Source: Thermodesulfobacteriales bacterium (GTDB lineage: Bacteria > Desulfobacterota > Thermodesulfobacteria > Thermodesulfobacteriales > Thermodesulfatatoraceae). Taken from it: a stretch of 62,045 nucleotides of DNA. Position 1 is the first letter of the stretch; every line of letters begins with the position of its first letter. The position numbers and the translations under genes are program-made. The notes beneath the pieces were generated by a model. It worked only from the letters and a program-made list of their open reading frames with translations, was not told where the DNA came from and did no database searches. The stretch covers positions 1-62,045 of the forward strand of contig JALSKZ010000028.1 in the NCBI GenBank assembly GCA_026988575.1, written 5' to 3'. Below, piece by piece: positions 1 through 9,092 of the stretch.

Positions 1-66
1 GACATTATTTTACCTCTCCATGAACCACGTTTTGCCGGGCTAAAGACCATCCCTGACGAGCTGTAG
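1..66 (+). CDS. C-terminal tail of an unidentified protein (cut by window edge)
   Basis: The first 22 codons form an open frame that enters from the left edge and ends at TAG (64-66), giving a tail of 21 residues ending in TIPDEL. The frame looks like coding sequence, but it is too short to identify and no domain is visible. It stops 20 bp before the convergent tRNA-Leu gene. It could also be a chance open stretch. Confidence 0.4.
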   Translation, partial: DIILPLHEPRFAGLKTIPDEL

Positions 67-86
67 AAAGAGGTTTAAGGAGGGGG

Positions 87-173
87 TGGTGCCGAGGGCG
101 GGACTCGAACCCGCACGGGCTTACGCCCACTGCCCCCTCAAGACAGCGTGTCTACCAATTCCACCACCTCGGC
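87..173 (-). tRNA. tRNA-Leu (anticodon GAG), CCA encoded
   Basis: The reverse complement folds as a class II tRNA. The acceptor stem GCCGAGG pairs with CCTCGGC. The D arm carries GGTAGAC. The anticodon stem CTGTC/GGCAG encloses loop TTGAGGG, giving anticodon GAG. A long variable arm (GGGCGTAAGCCC) and the T arm GGGTTCGAGTCCC follow, and the genome encodes the 3' CCA. The long variable arm with a GAG anticodon identifies tRNA-Leu decoding CUC/CUU. A promoter-like sequence lies about 10 bp upstream. Confidence 0.97.
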
Positions 174-183
174 ACATGCCTTT

Positions 184-212
184 TATTTAAACAGCGAAAA
201 ACCAAGCGTCAA
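184..212 (-). promoter_or_regulatory. candidate sigma-70 promoter for tRNA-Leu
   Basis: On the minus strand TTGACG (207-212) is followed by a 17-bp spacer and TAAATA (184-189), ending about 10 bp before the tRNA 5' end. The -35 box matches 5 of 6 consensus bases, and the -10 box is weaker. The position between the M23 peptidase stop and the tRNA is right for a dedicated tRNA promoter. Confidence 0.5.
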
Positions 213-228
213 GAGATATTCTGCCTTT

Positions 229-1074
229 CTATTGGGTAAGATGGGCAAGTTTACGTCCTGCACGTATATATTTGAGAGGGTTTATGGGCCTACCCCAATA
301 GCGGATCTCATAATGGACATGGGGACCGGTACTACGACCAGTATTACCTAAATAACCAATAATTTGGCCCTGTTTTACCCTTTCCCCCCGACGAACTATG
401 TATTTGCAAAGGTGGCCATATACAGTGATGTAACCGTGTTTATGACGAATTTTCACGTAACGTCCAAGACCCCTTTGGTACCCTAAGCGATACACAATCC
501 CGTCGGCCGTGGCCCTCACCGGCTCGCCATAGGGACCAACGATATCTATGCCGGCATGAAAGGCCCGTTTTTTGGTAAAGGGATCTTTTCGAAAGCCGTA
601 GTAGGAAGAAATATAACCCCGGCAAGGCTTACCTAAAGGGACATGTTTCATCACCTTTAAATATTTGTCCATGCGTTCCAACAGGAGCTTATATTGTTCT
701 GTAGGGGCCAGATAAGGACCACCTTGGCCCTTGGTTACCTTACCCAAACGTCTTACATATCTTGAAAGCCCAAGCTCCCGCATAAGCTTGCGCATAAGGG
801 TAGACTTTTGCCGCAAAAGTCCCACGGCATTTTGTAAAAGCTCTTGTTTTTCCTTCTCTAGCTGGTCGATTTGGCTTTGAAGCTCTCTCTCACGGAGCTC
901 AAGAGCGATAATTTGCTGTTCTAAAGAGACGATTTTTTTGTTTAATTGGTAATTATGCCACAGCAATATTATCACTACAGCCGTTAAAAAGGCCGTCACC
1001 ACCGGGAAGAGCAACCAGGGCCAGGAAAATAACTTTCCTCTTTCTGTGGACACACTAGAGCTTTCCGTCCTCAT
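229..1074 (-). CDS. membrane-anchored M23 (LytM-type) peptidase
   Basis: A zinc metalloendopeptidase family protein that probably cuts or regulates peptidoglycan crosslinks in the periplasm. An N-terminal transmembrane helix (about residues 20-42) is followed by a coiled coil rich in Leu, Glu and Gln (about 45-85), a linker, and a C-terminal M23 domain. The domain carries FHAGIDI (HxxxD zinc ligands), the HGYITVYGHL motif and the GPHVHYE motif (HxH), so the catalytic residues are present and this is not an obvious degenerate EnvC/NlpD-type activator. I chose the ATG at 1074 (MRTESS); the frame stays open to a TTG at 1110, where I see no ribosome-binding site. It is divergent from prmA with very little space between them. 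The start is uncertain; the family call is firm. Confidence 0.88.
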   Translation of the reverse strand: MRTESSSVSTERGKLFSWPWLLFPVVTAFLTAVVIILLWHNYQLNKKIVSLEQQIIALELRERELQSQIDQLEKEKQELLQNAVGLLRQKSTLMRKLMRELGLSRYVRRLGKVTKGQGGPYLAPTEQYKLLLERMDKYLKVMKHVPLGKPCRGYISSYYGFRKDPFTKKRAFHAGIDIVGPYGEPVRATADGIVYRLGYQRGLGRYVKIRHKHGYITVYGHLCKYIVRRGERVKQGQIIGYLGNTGRSTGPHVHYEIRYWGRPINPLKYIRAGRKLAHLTQ

Positions 1075-1133
1075 GGGCCGCAAGATGCCAGAAACCCCTT
1101 CAAAAATCAAGTCTTTTATGCTTGATTATATGA

Positions 1134-2063
1134 ATGATGAAAGACAAAGACCAACGTATTTGGCTCGAAATAAATATAACCACACCCCTATACCTAGCTG
1201 ATGCCGTAGGTACATACTTGACCGACCTCACCGGCCAGGGGATAAAATGGGCCGAAGAGGAAACAGCTGATGGTGGCCGCCAGGTAAAAATCACCGGCTA
1301 TTTAGCCCCCGAACAGACAGAAACTAATCTCTTAAAAAGGCTTGACCAATATCTAAGGGCCCTGGCGGAAATATTTCCCGAACTGCACTCTGTAAAAATA
1401 GAGACCAACCCCTTACCGGAGGAAGATTGGGAATGTGCCTGGCAGGAATTCTTTAAACCTCTCAAAGTAACGGAAAAAATAGTTATCAAACCTTCCTGGG
1501 AGGACTATAGCCCCCAAGAAGGGGAAATAATCATCGAAATTGACCCGGGACGCGCCTTTGGCACCGGGCATCACCCCTCTACTTATTTAGTACTCAAAAA
1601 CATCCAGCGACTCTTTGAACAGTATTACCAGCCCCGTTCTATATCACCCACTGTACTAGATGTAGGTACAGGTACCGGTATTTTGGCCATTGCCGCCTTA
1701 AAATTCGGCGCCACCAAGGCCTTAGGCCTGGATATAGATTACGAGGCTGTTCAAAGCGCCCGAGAAAACGCCGCCCGCAACGGGGTATATGACCGTTTTT
1801 TGGTCGCTAATATACCTTTGTGGGAAATAAAAGATTCTTTTGATCTGATATTGGCCAATATCTCGGCCTACACCTTAAAATCGCTAGCCCCATATCTTGC
1901 CCAACTCCTTAAACCCAAGGGGCACCTCCTACTGTCAGGTTTCTTGAAAGAAGATGTTAGAGATCTTAAAAAGACCTACGAAGAACTGGGCCTTAGCGTA
2001 ATCCATGTGGAAGTAGATCCCGAATTTGCAGAATGGGCAATAATCAACTTATACCGAAACTAA
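1134..2063 (+). CDS. prmA: ribosomal protein L11 methyltransferase
   Basis: S-adenosylmethionine-dependent enzyme that trimethylates ribosomal protein L11. The N-terminal substrate-recognition domain (about residues 1-110) is followed by a class I Rossmann methyltransferase fold with the SAM motif LDVGTGTGILAIAA (about 180-195). The PrmA signature DPGRAFGTGHHPST lies just ahead of it and LANI (NPPY-like position) is at about 240. The length of 309 residues is slightly above the usual 290-295. Two tandem ATG codons (1134, 1137) could serve as start. Its 3' end overlaps rsmE by 31 bp, so the two ribosome-modification enzymes are probably translationally coupled. Confidence 0.95.
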   Translation: MMKDKDQRIWLEINITTPLYLADAVGTYLTDLTGQGIKWAEEETADGGRQVKITGYLAPEQTETNLLKRLDQYLRALAEIFPELHSVKIETNPLPEEDWECAWQEFFKPLKVTEKIVIKPSWEDYSPQEGEIIIEIDPGRAFGTGHHPSTYLVLKNIQRLFEQYYQPRSISPTVLDVGTGTGILAIAALKFGATKALGLDIDYEAVQSARENAARNGVYDRFLVANIPLWEIKDSFDLILANISAYTLKSLAPYLAQLLKPKGHLLLSGFLKEDVRDLKKTYEELGLSVIHVEVDPEFAEWAIINLYRN

Positions 2064-2800
2064 ATCGTTTTTGGGCCGGCGATGCCCGCCCTGGACACAC
2101 CCTACAACTAGACCCTAGCGAAGCACACCATTTATTACACGTCCTCCGTCTCGGAGAAGGGGATCTGATATCTTTAATCAACGGGAAAGGTCAAGAATTT
2201 GAGGGCCACATTGCCCGCATAAAGGGGAAAAAGGTCTGGATAAAGGTCCTAAAATTGCGACGTACAGAACCACCCCCCAAAAAAGAGATAATTTTTATAC
2301 TTCCCCTCCTCAAAAAAGACTACACCCTCTTTTTGGCGGAAAAGGCCGTGGAACTAGGTATTACTAAACTCCAGCCCTTTTATAACCAGCACACGGTTTT
2401 ACGGCCCACAGATCATCTTAGGACTAAACTCGAAGCCCGCAGCAGACAAGCCCTAAAACAGTGCGGGAGGTTATGGGCCCTAACCATCGAACCGCTACGG
2501 CCCCTTTGGGAATTAGAAATTCCGGCCGAACGTAAAATTTTTGCCTACGAAAAAGAAACTTCCTTATCTCTAAAAACCGTCTTAAACGGGTTTAAAGGCC
2601 AATCTTTGGCCCTGCTTTCGGGGCCCGAAGGGGGCTTTACCCCTGAGGAGGCCCAAAGATTGCGGGAGAAGGGATTTATTGCGGTCTCCCTTGGGCCATA
2701 CGTCCTTCGAGCAGAAACAGCGGCCTTTTATCTCATGAGTTTGGCCCATGCCTGGGCTTATTTAGACCCCAACGGCCTATTCTCTTTTCGGTCTTTATGA
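2033..2800 (+). CDS. rsmE: 16S rRNA m3U1498 methyltransferase
   Basis: RsmE methylates N3 of U1498 in 16S rRNA. The protein has the N-terminal PUA-like domain with SEAHHLLHVLRL and a C-terminal SPOUT (alpha/beta knot) domain. The knot motifs LLSGPEGGFTPEE and VSLGPYVLRAETAAFY, which bind SAM in this family, are intact. The length of 255 residues is normal. The ATG lies inside the end of prmA in another frame, consistent with a coupled prmA-rsmE pair, an arrangement common in many bacteria. Confidence 0.95.
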   Translation: MGNNQLIPKLNRFWAGDARPGHTLQLDPSEAHHLLHVLRLGEGDLISLINGKGQEFEGHIARIKGKKVWIKVLKLRRTEPPPKKEIIFILPLLKKDYTLFLAEKAVELGITKLQPFYNQHTVLRPTDHLRTKLEARSRQALKQCGRLWALTIEPLRPLWELEIPAERKIFAYEKETSLSLKTVLNGFKGQSLALLSGPEGGFTPEEAQRLREKGFIAVSLGPYVLRAETAAFYLMSLAHAWAYLDPNGLFSFRSL

Positions 2801-2851
2801 TTATAATTTTGATTCAAAATGAAACACTATCTTGAAAGAGAGGTGAAGATT

Positions 2852-3724
2852 ATGTTCACCAATACCCTAAAAACCTTTTTATTATTAGCCGCCCTCACGG
2901 CCCTTTTTGTCGTAGTGGGAGACGCCATTGGTGGGCGTCAAGGAGCCACTTTGGCTCTAATTTTGGCGGCGGTAATGAATTTTTTTGCCTACTGGTTTTC
3001 CGATAAAATGGCCCTGGCCATGTCTGGAGCGCGTCCGGTCTCGGAGGCCGAAGCCCCAGAGCTTCACCAGATAGTGGCTAAACTTGCCCGGCAGGCAGGG
3101 ATACCTAAACCCCGGGTCTATATCATTCCCAGCCAGACCCCTAACGCCTTTGCCACTGGCCGAAATCCTTCGCATGCTGCCGTAGCGGTTACCGCAGGAA
3201 TCATGCAAATTCTCAACCGAGACGAACTAGAAGGGGTTTTGGCCCACGAAATTTCCCACATAAAAAATCGGGACATCCTCATTTCTTCTATTGCGGCCGT
3301 ACTGGCCGGCGCCATTGCCTATTTGGCCCAGATGGCTCAATGGGCCTTGTTTTTTGGGGGTTTGGGCCACGATGACGAAGAAAACAATAACCCTTTAGGT
3401 TTTATAGGGGTAATCCTCATGATCGTTTTAGCCCCCTTGGCCGCCACCCTTATTCAACTTGCGGTGAGCCGTAGTCGCGAATACTTGGCCGACGCCACCG
3501 GGGCCAAAATTTGTCGCTGCCCCCTTTCCTTAGCCCGCGCGCTTGAAAAACTGGAAGCCTGGAACCGCCAAATGCCCATGAATGTAAACCCGGCCCAAGC
3601 ACAAATGTTTATTGTAAACCCTTTAAAGGGTGAGGGGCTTATGCAGCTTTTTTCTACCCATCCCCCTATTCAAGACCGAATTGCTCGTCTGGTAGAGCTG
3701 GCCAAACGCGAGGGCCTGGCTTAA
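2852..3724 (+). CDS. htpX: membrane zinc protease HtpX
   Basis: M48-family protease of the inner membrane that degrades damaged membrane proteins. Two N-terminal transmembrane helices precede the zinc-binding HEISH (about residue 130), followed by two more hydrophobic segments (about 145-165 and 180-205). The third ligand lies in the [11 protein letters not shown] region. The start is taken at ATG 2852 (MFTNTLK) because GAGAGGTGA lies just upstream; an in-frame ATG at 2819 would add 11 polar residues ahead of the membrane helix. The length of 290 residues is typical. It follows rsmE and may share its transcript. Confidence 0.95.
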   Translation: MFTNTLKTFLLLAALTALFVVVGDAIGGRQGATLALILAAVMNFFAYWFSDKMALAMSGARPVSEAEAPELHQIVAKLARQAGIPKPRVYIIPSQTPNAFATGRNPSHAAVAVTAGIMQILNRDELEGVLAHEISHIKNRDILISSIAAVLAGAIAYLAQMAQWALFFGGLGHDDEENNNPLGFIGVILMIVLAPLAATLIQLAVSRSREYLADATGAKICRCPLSLARALEKLEAWNRQMPMNVNPAQAQMFIVNPLKGEGLMQLFSTHPPIQDRIARLVELAKREGLA

Positions 3725-3733
3725 AATAGCGCC

Positions 3734-4339
3734 ATGACCAAAATCTGGCTGTTAAGGCACGGACAAACCCAGGCTAATATAGTAGGGCGTTTTGCCGGAC
3801 GTACTCCAGAGCCCCTCACCGAAGAAGGACGCCACCAGGCCCAAAAAGCCGGACAAAAACTCCGAGGAGAGGGGATAAGGCGCATCTACGCAAGTCCCCT
3901 CCTCCGCACCATGGAAACCGCGCGCCTGGTGGCTCAAGAACTGGAAAACTCTGTAGAAATCGTCCCCGACGAAGACTTCCTCGAAATAAATATCCCCCCG
4001 TGGGAGGGCAAAAAGAAAACGGAATTAAAAAAAGAGCCCTCCTTACAGTACGAAATTTGGTCCAAGACACCCCATCTCTTTAGATTGGAAGGGTGTGAAA
4101 CCTTAGAGCAAGTCCTCAGAAGGGCTGTCAGGGGCTGTGAAAGGGTATTTCAGCAGGAACAAGGACACACAAGCCTTATCGTCACCCATATGGTGGTAGT
4201 AAGGGTTATTTTGCTCCATTATTTGCGGTTACCCCTTTCTGCCTACCGCAAGATACCCGTACCCAACGCCACCCCTATAATGCTCCAAAGAAGTCCAAAC
4301 CATACCCTGGTAGAAGCCCCCTTTGAGCTACCCCGATGA
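3734..4339 (+). CDS. histidine phosphatase family protein (phosphoglycerate mutase-like)
   Basis: Branch-1 histidine phosphatase. The catalytic LLRHGQT (residues 6-12) supplies the phosphorylated His, SPLLRTMETA supplies the second Arg, and VTHMVVVR contains the C-terminal His. The family covers cofactor-dependent phosphoglycerate mutases, alpha-ribazole phosphatase (CobC) and sugar phosphatases. At 201 residues it fits the small phosphatase group better than GpmA. The substrate cannot be read from sequence. It starts 10 bp after htpX and overlaps lpxK by 4 bp (ATGA). Confidence 0.88.
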   Translation: MTKIWLLRHGQTQANIVGRFAGRTPEPLTEEGRHQAQKAGQKLRGEGIRRIYASPLLRTMETARLVAQELENSVEIVPDEDFLEINIPPWEGKKKTELKKEPSLQYEIWSKTPHLFRLEGCETLEQVLRRAVRGCERVFQQEQGHTSLIVTHMVVVRVILLHYLRLPLSAYRKIPVPNATPIMLQRSPNHTLVEAPFELPR

Positions 4340-5391
4340 GCCTGGACAGCTTCTGGCAAAATATTCGCCGTTATTTAAGACCATGGGGGTATCTGTACGG
4401 AAAGATTATGCAGCTCAGAGAAAAGGCCTATTTCAGAGGGCTTTTACCCTGTTTTGCCTTGCCTGCTTATGTAATAAGCATAGGCAACCTCACGTTAGGT
4501 GGAGAGGGTAAAACCCCTTTGGTCATGGCTTTGGCTTCAAAAATCCAAAGAGAAGGCTATTCGGTAGCGATTATCAGTCGAGGCTATGGGGGCCGTACCA
4601 AGGGCCCTTTTATAGCCTCGCGAGGGCATGGCCCCCTTGCCGATCCAGCATTCCTTGGAGACGAGACTTTTTTTATGGCTAGCAGGCTTGGTGTCCCGGT
4701 GGTTATCGGCCGAGACCGAATCGCTGCGGGTGTCCTGGCCTTAAAAGAATTTAACCCTCAGGTACTCATCCTTGATGACGGTTTTCAACACCTACGCCTG
4801 GCTCGAGACCTAGACCTGGTCTTATTTGCCGCAGACAGTCCCTACACCCTAAAAGACGCTGTCTTCCCTGCCGGGAGGCTCCGTGAACCAGTTACGGCCT
4901 TAAAACGGGCCAGCGCCTTTCTCATTACCAAGGCCAATCTCTACCCCAAGGGTAGTGCCAAACTGGCCGCAGAACTTATGGCCTTGGGTCGTCCCTTATT
5001 TGAGGTGCCCTTTTCCATAAGGGGCATAATCCCTCTTAAAGACTGGCCTCAAAGGAACTATGTTACCCCCCACGGCCGGGCCCTGGCCTTCTGTGGCCTG
5101 GCCAAACCCGAATCCTTCCGTAGGGTCCTTAAAAGTATCAATATAGAACCTGTTGCCTGGCGGCACTTCCCCGACCACCATTATTACCAAAGAGATGATA
5201 TCGCTAGCCTTACGACCTTGGCCCAGACATATAAGACCGATTTTTTTATCACCACCGAAAAAGACGCCCCCAAGCTAAAACCTTTTAGGAAAGCCCTTCA
5301 CCCTTGTTTTGTCCTAGAAGTAGGGGCCGAGATACCAGAAACACTGTGGCAGTTCTTAAAAGAAGAAATGACAAAGGGCACCAACCCCTAA
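4336..5391 (+). CDS. lpxK: tetraacyldisaccharide 4'-kinase
   Basis: LpxK phosphorylates the 4' position of the lipid A disaccharide precursor at the inner membrane. The N-terminal hydrophobic region is followed by SIGNLTLGGEGKTPLV, the modified Walker A, then SRGYGGR and LDDGFQHLRLARDLDLVL, which are signature motifs. The length of 351 residues is normal. The gene shows that this organism makes lipid A and is therefore a diderm. It overlaps the preceding phosphatase by ATGA, and its last 36 bp overlap the convergent DGK-like gene. Confidence 0.95.
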   Translation: MSLDSFWQNIRRYLRPWGYLYGKIMQLREKAYFRGLLPCFALPAYVISIGNLTLGGEGKTPLVMALASKIQREGYSVAIISRGYGGRTKGPFIASRGHGPLADPAFLGDETFFMASRLGVPVVIGRDRIAAGVLALKEFNPQVLILDDGFQHLRLARDLDLVLFAADSPYTLKDAVFPAGRLREPVTALKRASAFLITKANLYPKGSAKLAAELMALGRPLFEVPFSIRGIIPLKDWPQRNYVTPHGRALAFCGLAKPESFRRVLKSINIEPVAWRHFPDHHYYQRDDIASLTTLAQTYKTDFFITTEKDAPKLKPFRKALHPCFVLEVGAEIPETLWQFLKEEMTKGTNP

Positions 5392-5946
5392 GGGTAAGAC
5401 CAGGTTATCGTCTACAGGGGAAAGATTCTCAAGCAGGGCGGTAAGTATCGCTCCCCCTAAGGCCTTCAGAAGGGTTATCTTCCAGAGCCAGAAGATCAAA
5501 GTGGTTGACACAAAACATACTAAGGTCCCGCTTAGGGTTTTACGTAAAAAGGCCGGGGTGGGCCACAAACGGCCTCCTAGGCCAGCCAGGGGATCTGCTA
5601 CCGCCAGGACCACCAGGGCTAGGCAACCGCAAGAGTTTCCAAAGAGGAGAAAGCTCAGGGCCAGCCCCCAAAAATAATATACCGTAGCCACGGGAGCATT
5701 GGTCTCGTAAGTACGCATCAGTCTACCGGCTACCGAACGCAAAAAGCGCTGTCCTAAAGGAGAATGCCGGCGCCACCAATCAAATATCGTGAGCAAGAGG
5801 GCCAAAAGGGCAAAGACCCAACCGGCCTTGTCTCCGAAAAAATAAGGGACAAGCAATAAGACCAGGCCCGAAAGGTGAAACAAACGACGTGCAAGTTCTA
5901 AATTATTCCCACTCAATGGTGGCCGGCGGTTTGGAGGAAATGTCAT
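5356..5946 (-). CDS. DGK1/SEC59-like CTP-dependent lipid kinase family membrane protein
   Basis: Polytopic membrane protein with about six hydrophobic segments. The N-terminal [17 protein letters not shown] and the internal [12 protein letters not shown] and [17 protein letters not shown] resemble the diacylglycerol, dolichol and phytol kinase family, which is related to CDP-diglyceride synthetases. These kinases phosphorylate lipid alcohols using CTP. The substrate is unknown; undecaprenol or diacylglycerol recycling is plausible. The 5' end overlaps the end of guaA by 44 bp and the 3' end overlaps convergent lpxK by 36 bp. Confidence 0.75.
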   Translation of the reverse strand: MTFPPNRRPPLSGNNLELARRLFHLSGLVLLLVPYFFGDKAGWVFALLALLLTIFDWWRRHSPLGQRFLRSVAGRLMRTYETNAPVATVYYFWGLALSFLLFGNSCGCLALVVLAVADPLAGLGGRLWPTPAFLRKTLSGTLVCFVSTTLIFWLWKITLLKALGGAILTALLENLSPVDDNLVLPLGVGALCHFFF

Positions 5947-7450
5947 AGACTACACGATTAACGCCTTGTACCTCGTTTATAATGCGGTTGGAGATCCGGG
6001 CTAACAAATCGTGGGGCAGACGCGTCCAATCGGCAGTCATAGCGTCTACACTGTCCACACAACGTATAGCCACTACATATTCATAAGTACGATAATCACC
6101 CATTACACCCACTGTTTTTATCGGTAATAATACGGCAAAGCTCTGCCATACCTTGCGGTACCAACCACTTTGTTTCATCTCCTCCAGCACTATGGCATCG
6201 GCCTGCCTCAGGATACGCAACCTTTCTTTGGTCACCTCGCCCAAGATCCTTATGGCCAAGCCAGGGCCGGGAAATGGTTGTCTGTATACAATATCTTCGG
6301 GTAAACCAAGCTCGCGGGCTATCTCTCGCACTTCGTCTTTAAACAATTCCCGCAGGGGCTCAATAAGTTTGAGTTTCATACGTTCAGGAAGGCCCCCTAC
6401 GTTGTGATGACTTTTTATAGTGGCTGAAGGCCCCCGAAAAGACACACTCTCTATGACGTCGGGGTAAAGGGTCCCTTGAGCCAGGTATTTTACCCCACCT
6501 ACCTTTTTGGCCTCTTCTTCAAAGACCTCAATGAAGGTGTGTCCTATAAGGCGACGCTTTTCTTCGGGATCCACGACCCCTTTGAGACGCTCCAGAAATC
6601 TCTCGGAGGCGTCCACGTAACGGACTTCCAGGCCTAAAGAAGACATGAGGGCTAATACACTTTCTGCCTCATTTTGGCGAAGCACACCATTGTTCACAAA
6701 AATAGGTACCAGGCGTTCCCCTAGGGCACGGTGCACTATAATAGCCGTTACCGTGGAATCTATCCCCCCCGAGAGGGCACAAATCACCCTTTCCTCAGGC
6801 CCTACAATCTCTTGGATTTCCTGAATGGTCTTTTTTATGAAGGACTTCATGGTCCAGGAAGGAGAGCATCCCGCCACCCGAAAGACAAAATTGGCCAGCA
6901 CCTGTCGGCCGATCTCGGTGTGGGCGACTTCGGGATGAAACTGGACCCCAAAAAGAGGCTTTTCTTTGTGGCGCACCGCGGCATAGGGTGAATTATCGCT
7001 GTGGGCAATGGATTCAAAGCCTGGAGGCAACTCCTCCACCCGATCGCCGTGACTCATCCAAACACGATATCGTCTGGAGGGCTCAAGGCCATAAAAGAGG
7101 TCTTTGTGGTCTAGAATAGTCAGCTCAGCAGGCCCATATTCCCTCTTTTGACTATGTTCTACTTTACCCCCGAGCAAATAAGCCATGAGCTGCATCCCGT
7201 AACAAATACCCAATATGGGCACACCCAGATCTAGTAATTCCCGGGGGACCTGAGGGGCTTCTTTATCATATACACTGGCAGGTCCTCCAGAGAGGATAAT
7301 CCCTTTGGGGGCAAAGGCCTTTATTTCCTCTAACGAGGCCGTACAAGGCCTTATCTCACTATAAACATGTAACTCACGCACGCGCCGGGCAATAAGCTGG
7401 GTGGTCTGCGATCCAAAGTCTAAGACCAATATCTTGTCGTTATTTGGCAT
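5903..7450 (-). CDS. guaA: GMP synthase (glutamine-hydrolysing)
   Basis: Converts XMP to GMP with glutamine and ATP, the last step of guanine nucleotide synthesis. The class I glutamine amidotransferase domain has the nucleophile loop [15 protein letters not shown] and the His/Glu pair QFHPEVAHT. The ATP pyrophosphatase domain has the P-loop [10 protein letters not shown], and the dimerisation domain ends in the conserved KPPATIEWE. The length of 515 residues is normal. It overlaps the psiE-like gene upstream by 11 bp and the lipid-kinase gene downstream, forming a compact three-gene minus-strand unit. Confidence 0.98.
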   Translation of the reverse strand: MPNNDKILVLDFGSQTTQLIARRVRELHVYSEIRPCTASLEEIKAFAPKGIILSGGPASVYDKEAPQVPRELLDLGVPILGICYGMQLMAYLLGGKVEHSQKREYGPAELTILDHKDLFYGLEPSRRYRVWMSHGDRVEELPPGFESIAHSDNSPYAAVRHKEKPLFGVQFHPEVAHTEIGRQVLANFVFRVAGCSPSWTMKSFIKKTIQEIQEIVGPEERVICALSGGIDSTVTAIIVHRALGERLVPIFVNNGVLRQNEAESVLALMSSLGLEVRYVDASERFLERLKGVVDPEEKRRLIGHTFIEVFEEEAKKVGGVKYLAQGTLYPDVIESVSFRGPSATIKSHHNVGGLPERMKLKLIEPLRELFKDEVREIARELGLPEDIVYRQPFPGPGLAIRILGEVTKERLRILRQADAIVLEEMKQSGWYRKVWQSFAVLLPIKTVGVMGDYRTYEYVVAIRCVDSVDAMTADWTRLPHDLLARISNRIINEVQGVNRVVYDISSKPPATIEWE

Positions 7451-7928
7451 TAAACAACCTCCTAGAACGACGCAATAAGACCACGGCCCCTACCAGGGCC
7501 AAAATAAGTATCCCCAAGACCAACATTTCTAGCATGTAATACTTAAGGCGTGTCAGAGCCACAGAGCCTGCGTGGGAAGTCTCAAAGGCAATAATGAGCA
7601 AACGACGCACAGAGGCAATAATAGCCACCATGAGATAGGGCTCCACACAAGCCAGGTGATATTCCTCCCCAAAGACGATCTGCACCGTGTGTAAAATTTC
7701 TAAGAACATAAGGGCTAGGAGAAAACTGTCCATTACCTTGAGAATAGAATGCGCTTCAAGAGAGTGCCCAAAAACATGTAAGAGATTTAGCACCCCTTCC
7801 CACAACACTACCCCGGTGGCACACAGTATGAGAAAGGCCACAAATATGTAAAAAAAACGTTCTATTTTCAATAGACTATCTTGAAGAAGGATGTCCAACC
7901 ATGCTCTCTTAGAAGGAGGATTGCCCAT
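7440..7928 (-). CDS. PsiE-like phosphate-starvation-inducible membrane protein
   Basis: Small membrane protein of 162 residues with four hydrophobic segments (about 25-50, 62-85, 95-115 and 130-152). The region [38 protein letters not shown] resembles the PsiE/DUF2319 family. Biochemical function is unknown for the family. It is the first gene of the unit with guaA. The start codon at 7928 is divergent from the HAD-type gene, with about 70 bp between the two starts. Confidence 0.7.
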   Translation of the reverse strand: MGNPPSKRAWLDILLQDSLLKIERFFYIFVAFLILCATGVVLWEGVLNLLHVFGHSLEAHSILKVMDSFLLALMFLEILHTVQIVFGEEYHLACVEPYLMVAIIASVRRLLIIAFETSHAGSVALTRLKYYMLEMLVLGILILALVGAVVLLRRSRRLFNAK

Positions 7929-7940
7929 AGCCTATTCCCT

Positions 7941-7969
7941 TTGCTACATTTTGTTTTGCACAGTATAAA
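7941..7969 (+). promoter_or_regulatory. candidate sigma-70 promoter for the HAD-type gene
   Basis: TTGCTA (7941-7946), a 17-bp spacer and TATAAA (7964-7969) lie about 30 bp ahead of the GTG start at 8001. The -10 box matches 5 of 6 and the -35 box 4 of 6. This supports the internal start chosen for the next gene. Confidence 0.5.
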
Positions 7970-8000
7970 CGGCCACATAAAATCTTTCCAGGAGGTAGTT

Positions 8001-9050
8001 GTGCCTCAGGTCAATTTAGATTGTGAAGGCCCTTTGACCCTTAATGATAATGCCTTTGAACTCTGTGCCGCCTTCATCCCCCGCGGGGAACATTTTTTTG
8101 CCTTAGTATCCCGTTATGATGATTATTTGGCCGACGTGGAAAGGCGTCCGGGGTACAAGGCTGGAGATACCTTGCGGTTGGTACTACCTTTTTTAGTAGC
8201 CCACGGAGTTACCAATAAGATTGTACGCGAATTTTCCCAAAAAACCCTTAAAATGCTCCCTGGGACCCCTGATTTCTTAAATTTTTTACGCCAAAAGATC
8301 CCGGCCTTTATTATAAGTACGAGCTACCGTCCCTATCTGGAGGCCTTATCCCAAGTAACTGGCTTTCCGTTGGAAAACATCTTTTGTACCGAGGTAGATT
8401 TCGATCGCTACAGACCTTCTAAGTCAGAGAGTTCTCTCTTAAAGGAGTTGGCTCAGGAAATAGCCTCCATGCCCATGATTCATATCCCTGAGGGGGCCCA
8501 AAGCATGACAGACCTCCCTGCAGAGAGCCAAAGGGTGATCTTGCGCCTGGAACAAATTTTCTGGGAAATCATACCAACCTTTCAGACCGGACGCTTTTTA
8601 GAAGACGTAAATCCCATCGGAGGGATAGAAAAGGCCCGGGCTACCCAAGAAAGTGTCCTTCGTACGGGTTTGTCTCTGGAAGAAGTACTTTATGTAGGCG
8701 ACAGCATTACCGATGTAGAGGCCTTTAACTTAGTACGTAAAGAGCAGGGGGCCACCGTGGCCTTTAACGGAAACATCTATGCCCTAAAAGCCGCTGAGTT
8801 TTACGCCCTGGCCTTTGAAGCACGCGTTTTAAAGGCCCTGGCCCACTTGTTCGCCCGACAAGGCCGCGATGGACTCCTTGATTTGGCCCTTAAAGGACCT
8901 GCTCTAGCCCTAAATGGGCCCCTGGCCGAAATAAAAGGGCTGGACTTTAAGTTTGGTTTAGTAGAAGGAGAAGACTTCCCAAGTCTTGTAGAAGAAAGCC
9001 TCTTGTGGCGAAAAAGAGTAAGAGGCAGGGCCATCGGGGCCTTAGGCTAG
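8001..9050 (+). CDS. HAD-superfamily protein, EhaR-like, function unknown
   Basis: I start this gene at GTG 8001, which is preceded by AGGAGG and a promoter-like sequence. The frame is open 120 bp further upstream, but that part would lie antisense inside the psiE-like gene. The N-terminal NLDCEGPLTLNDNAFE is in the position of HAD motif I (DxD), with the second Asp replaced by Glu. FIISTSYRPY is motif II-like, and LYVGDSITDVEAF is motif IV. Similar proteins in methanogens are annotated as energy-converting hydrogenase subunit EhaR from gene neighbourhood; no Eha genes are visible here. Probably a phosphatase-like fold of unknown substrate. Confidence 0.75.
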   Translation: MPQVNLDCEGPLTLNDNAFELCAAFIPRGEHFFALVSRYDDYLADVERRPGYKAGDTLRLVLPFLVAHGVTNKIVREFSQKTLKMLPGTPDFLNFLRQKIPAFIISTSYRPYLEALSQVTGFPLENIFCTEVDFDRYRPSKSESSLLKELAQEIASMPMIHIPEGAQSMTDLPAESQRVILRLEQIFWEIIPTFQTGRFLEDVNPIGGIEKARATQESVLRTGLSLEEVLYVGDSITDVEAFNLVRKEQGATVAFNGNIYALKAAEFYALAFEARVLKALAHLFARQGRDGLLDLALKGPALALNGPLAEIKGLDFKFGLVEGEDFPSLVEESLLWRKRVRGRAIGALG

Positions 9051-9092
9051 TTAGTTTAGGTCTATTTAAAAAATTTTTCTCAAGGAGGTCAC

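Noticed and set aside
7881-8000. 40-residue N-terminal extension of the EhaR-like HAD gene
   Set aside because: It would be antisense inside the psiE-like gene and upstream of a good promoter and AGGAGG that serve the GTG at 8001.
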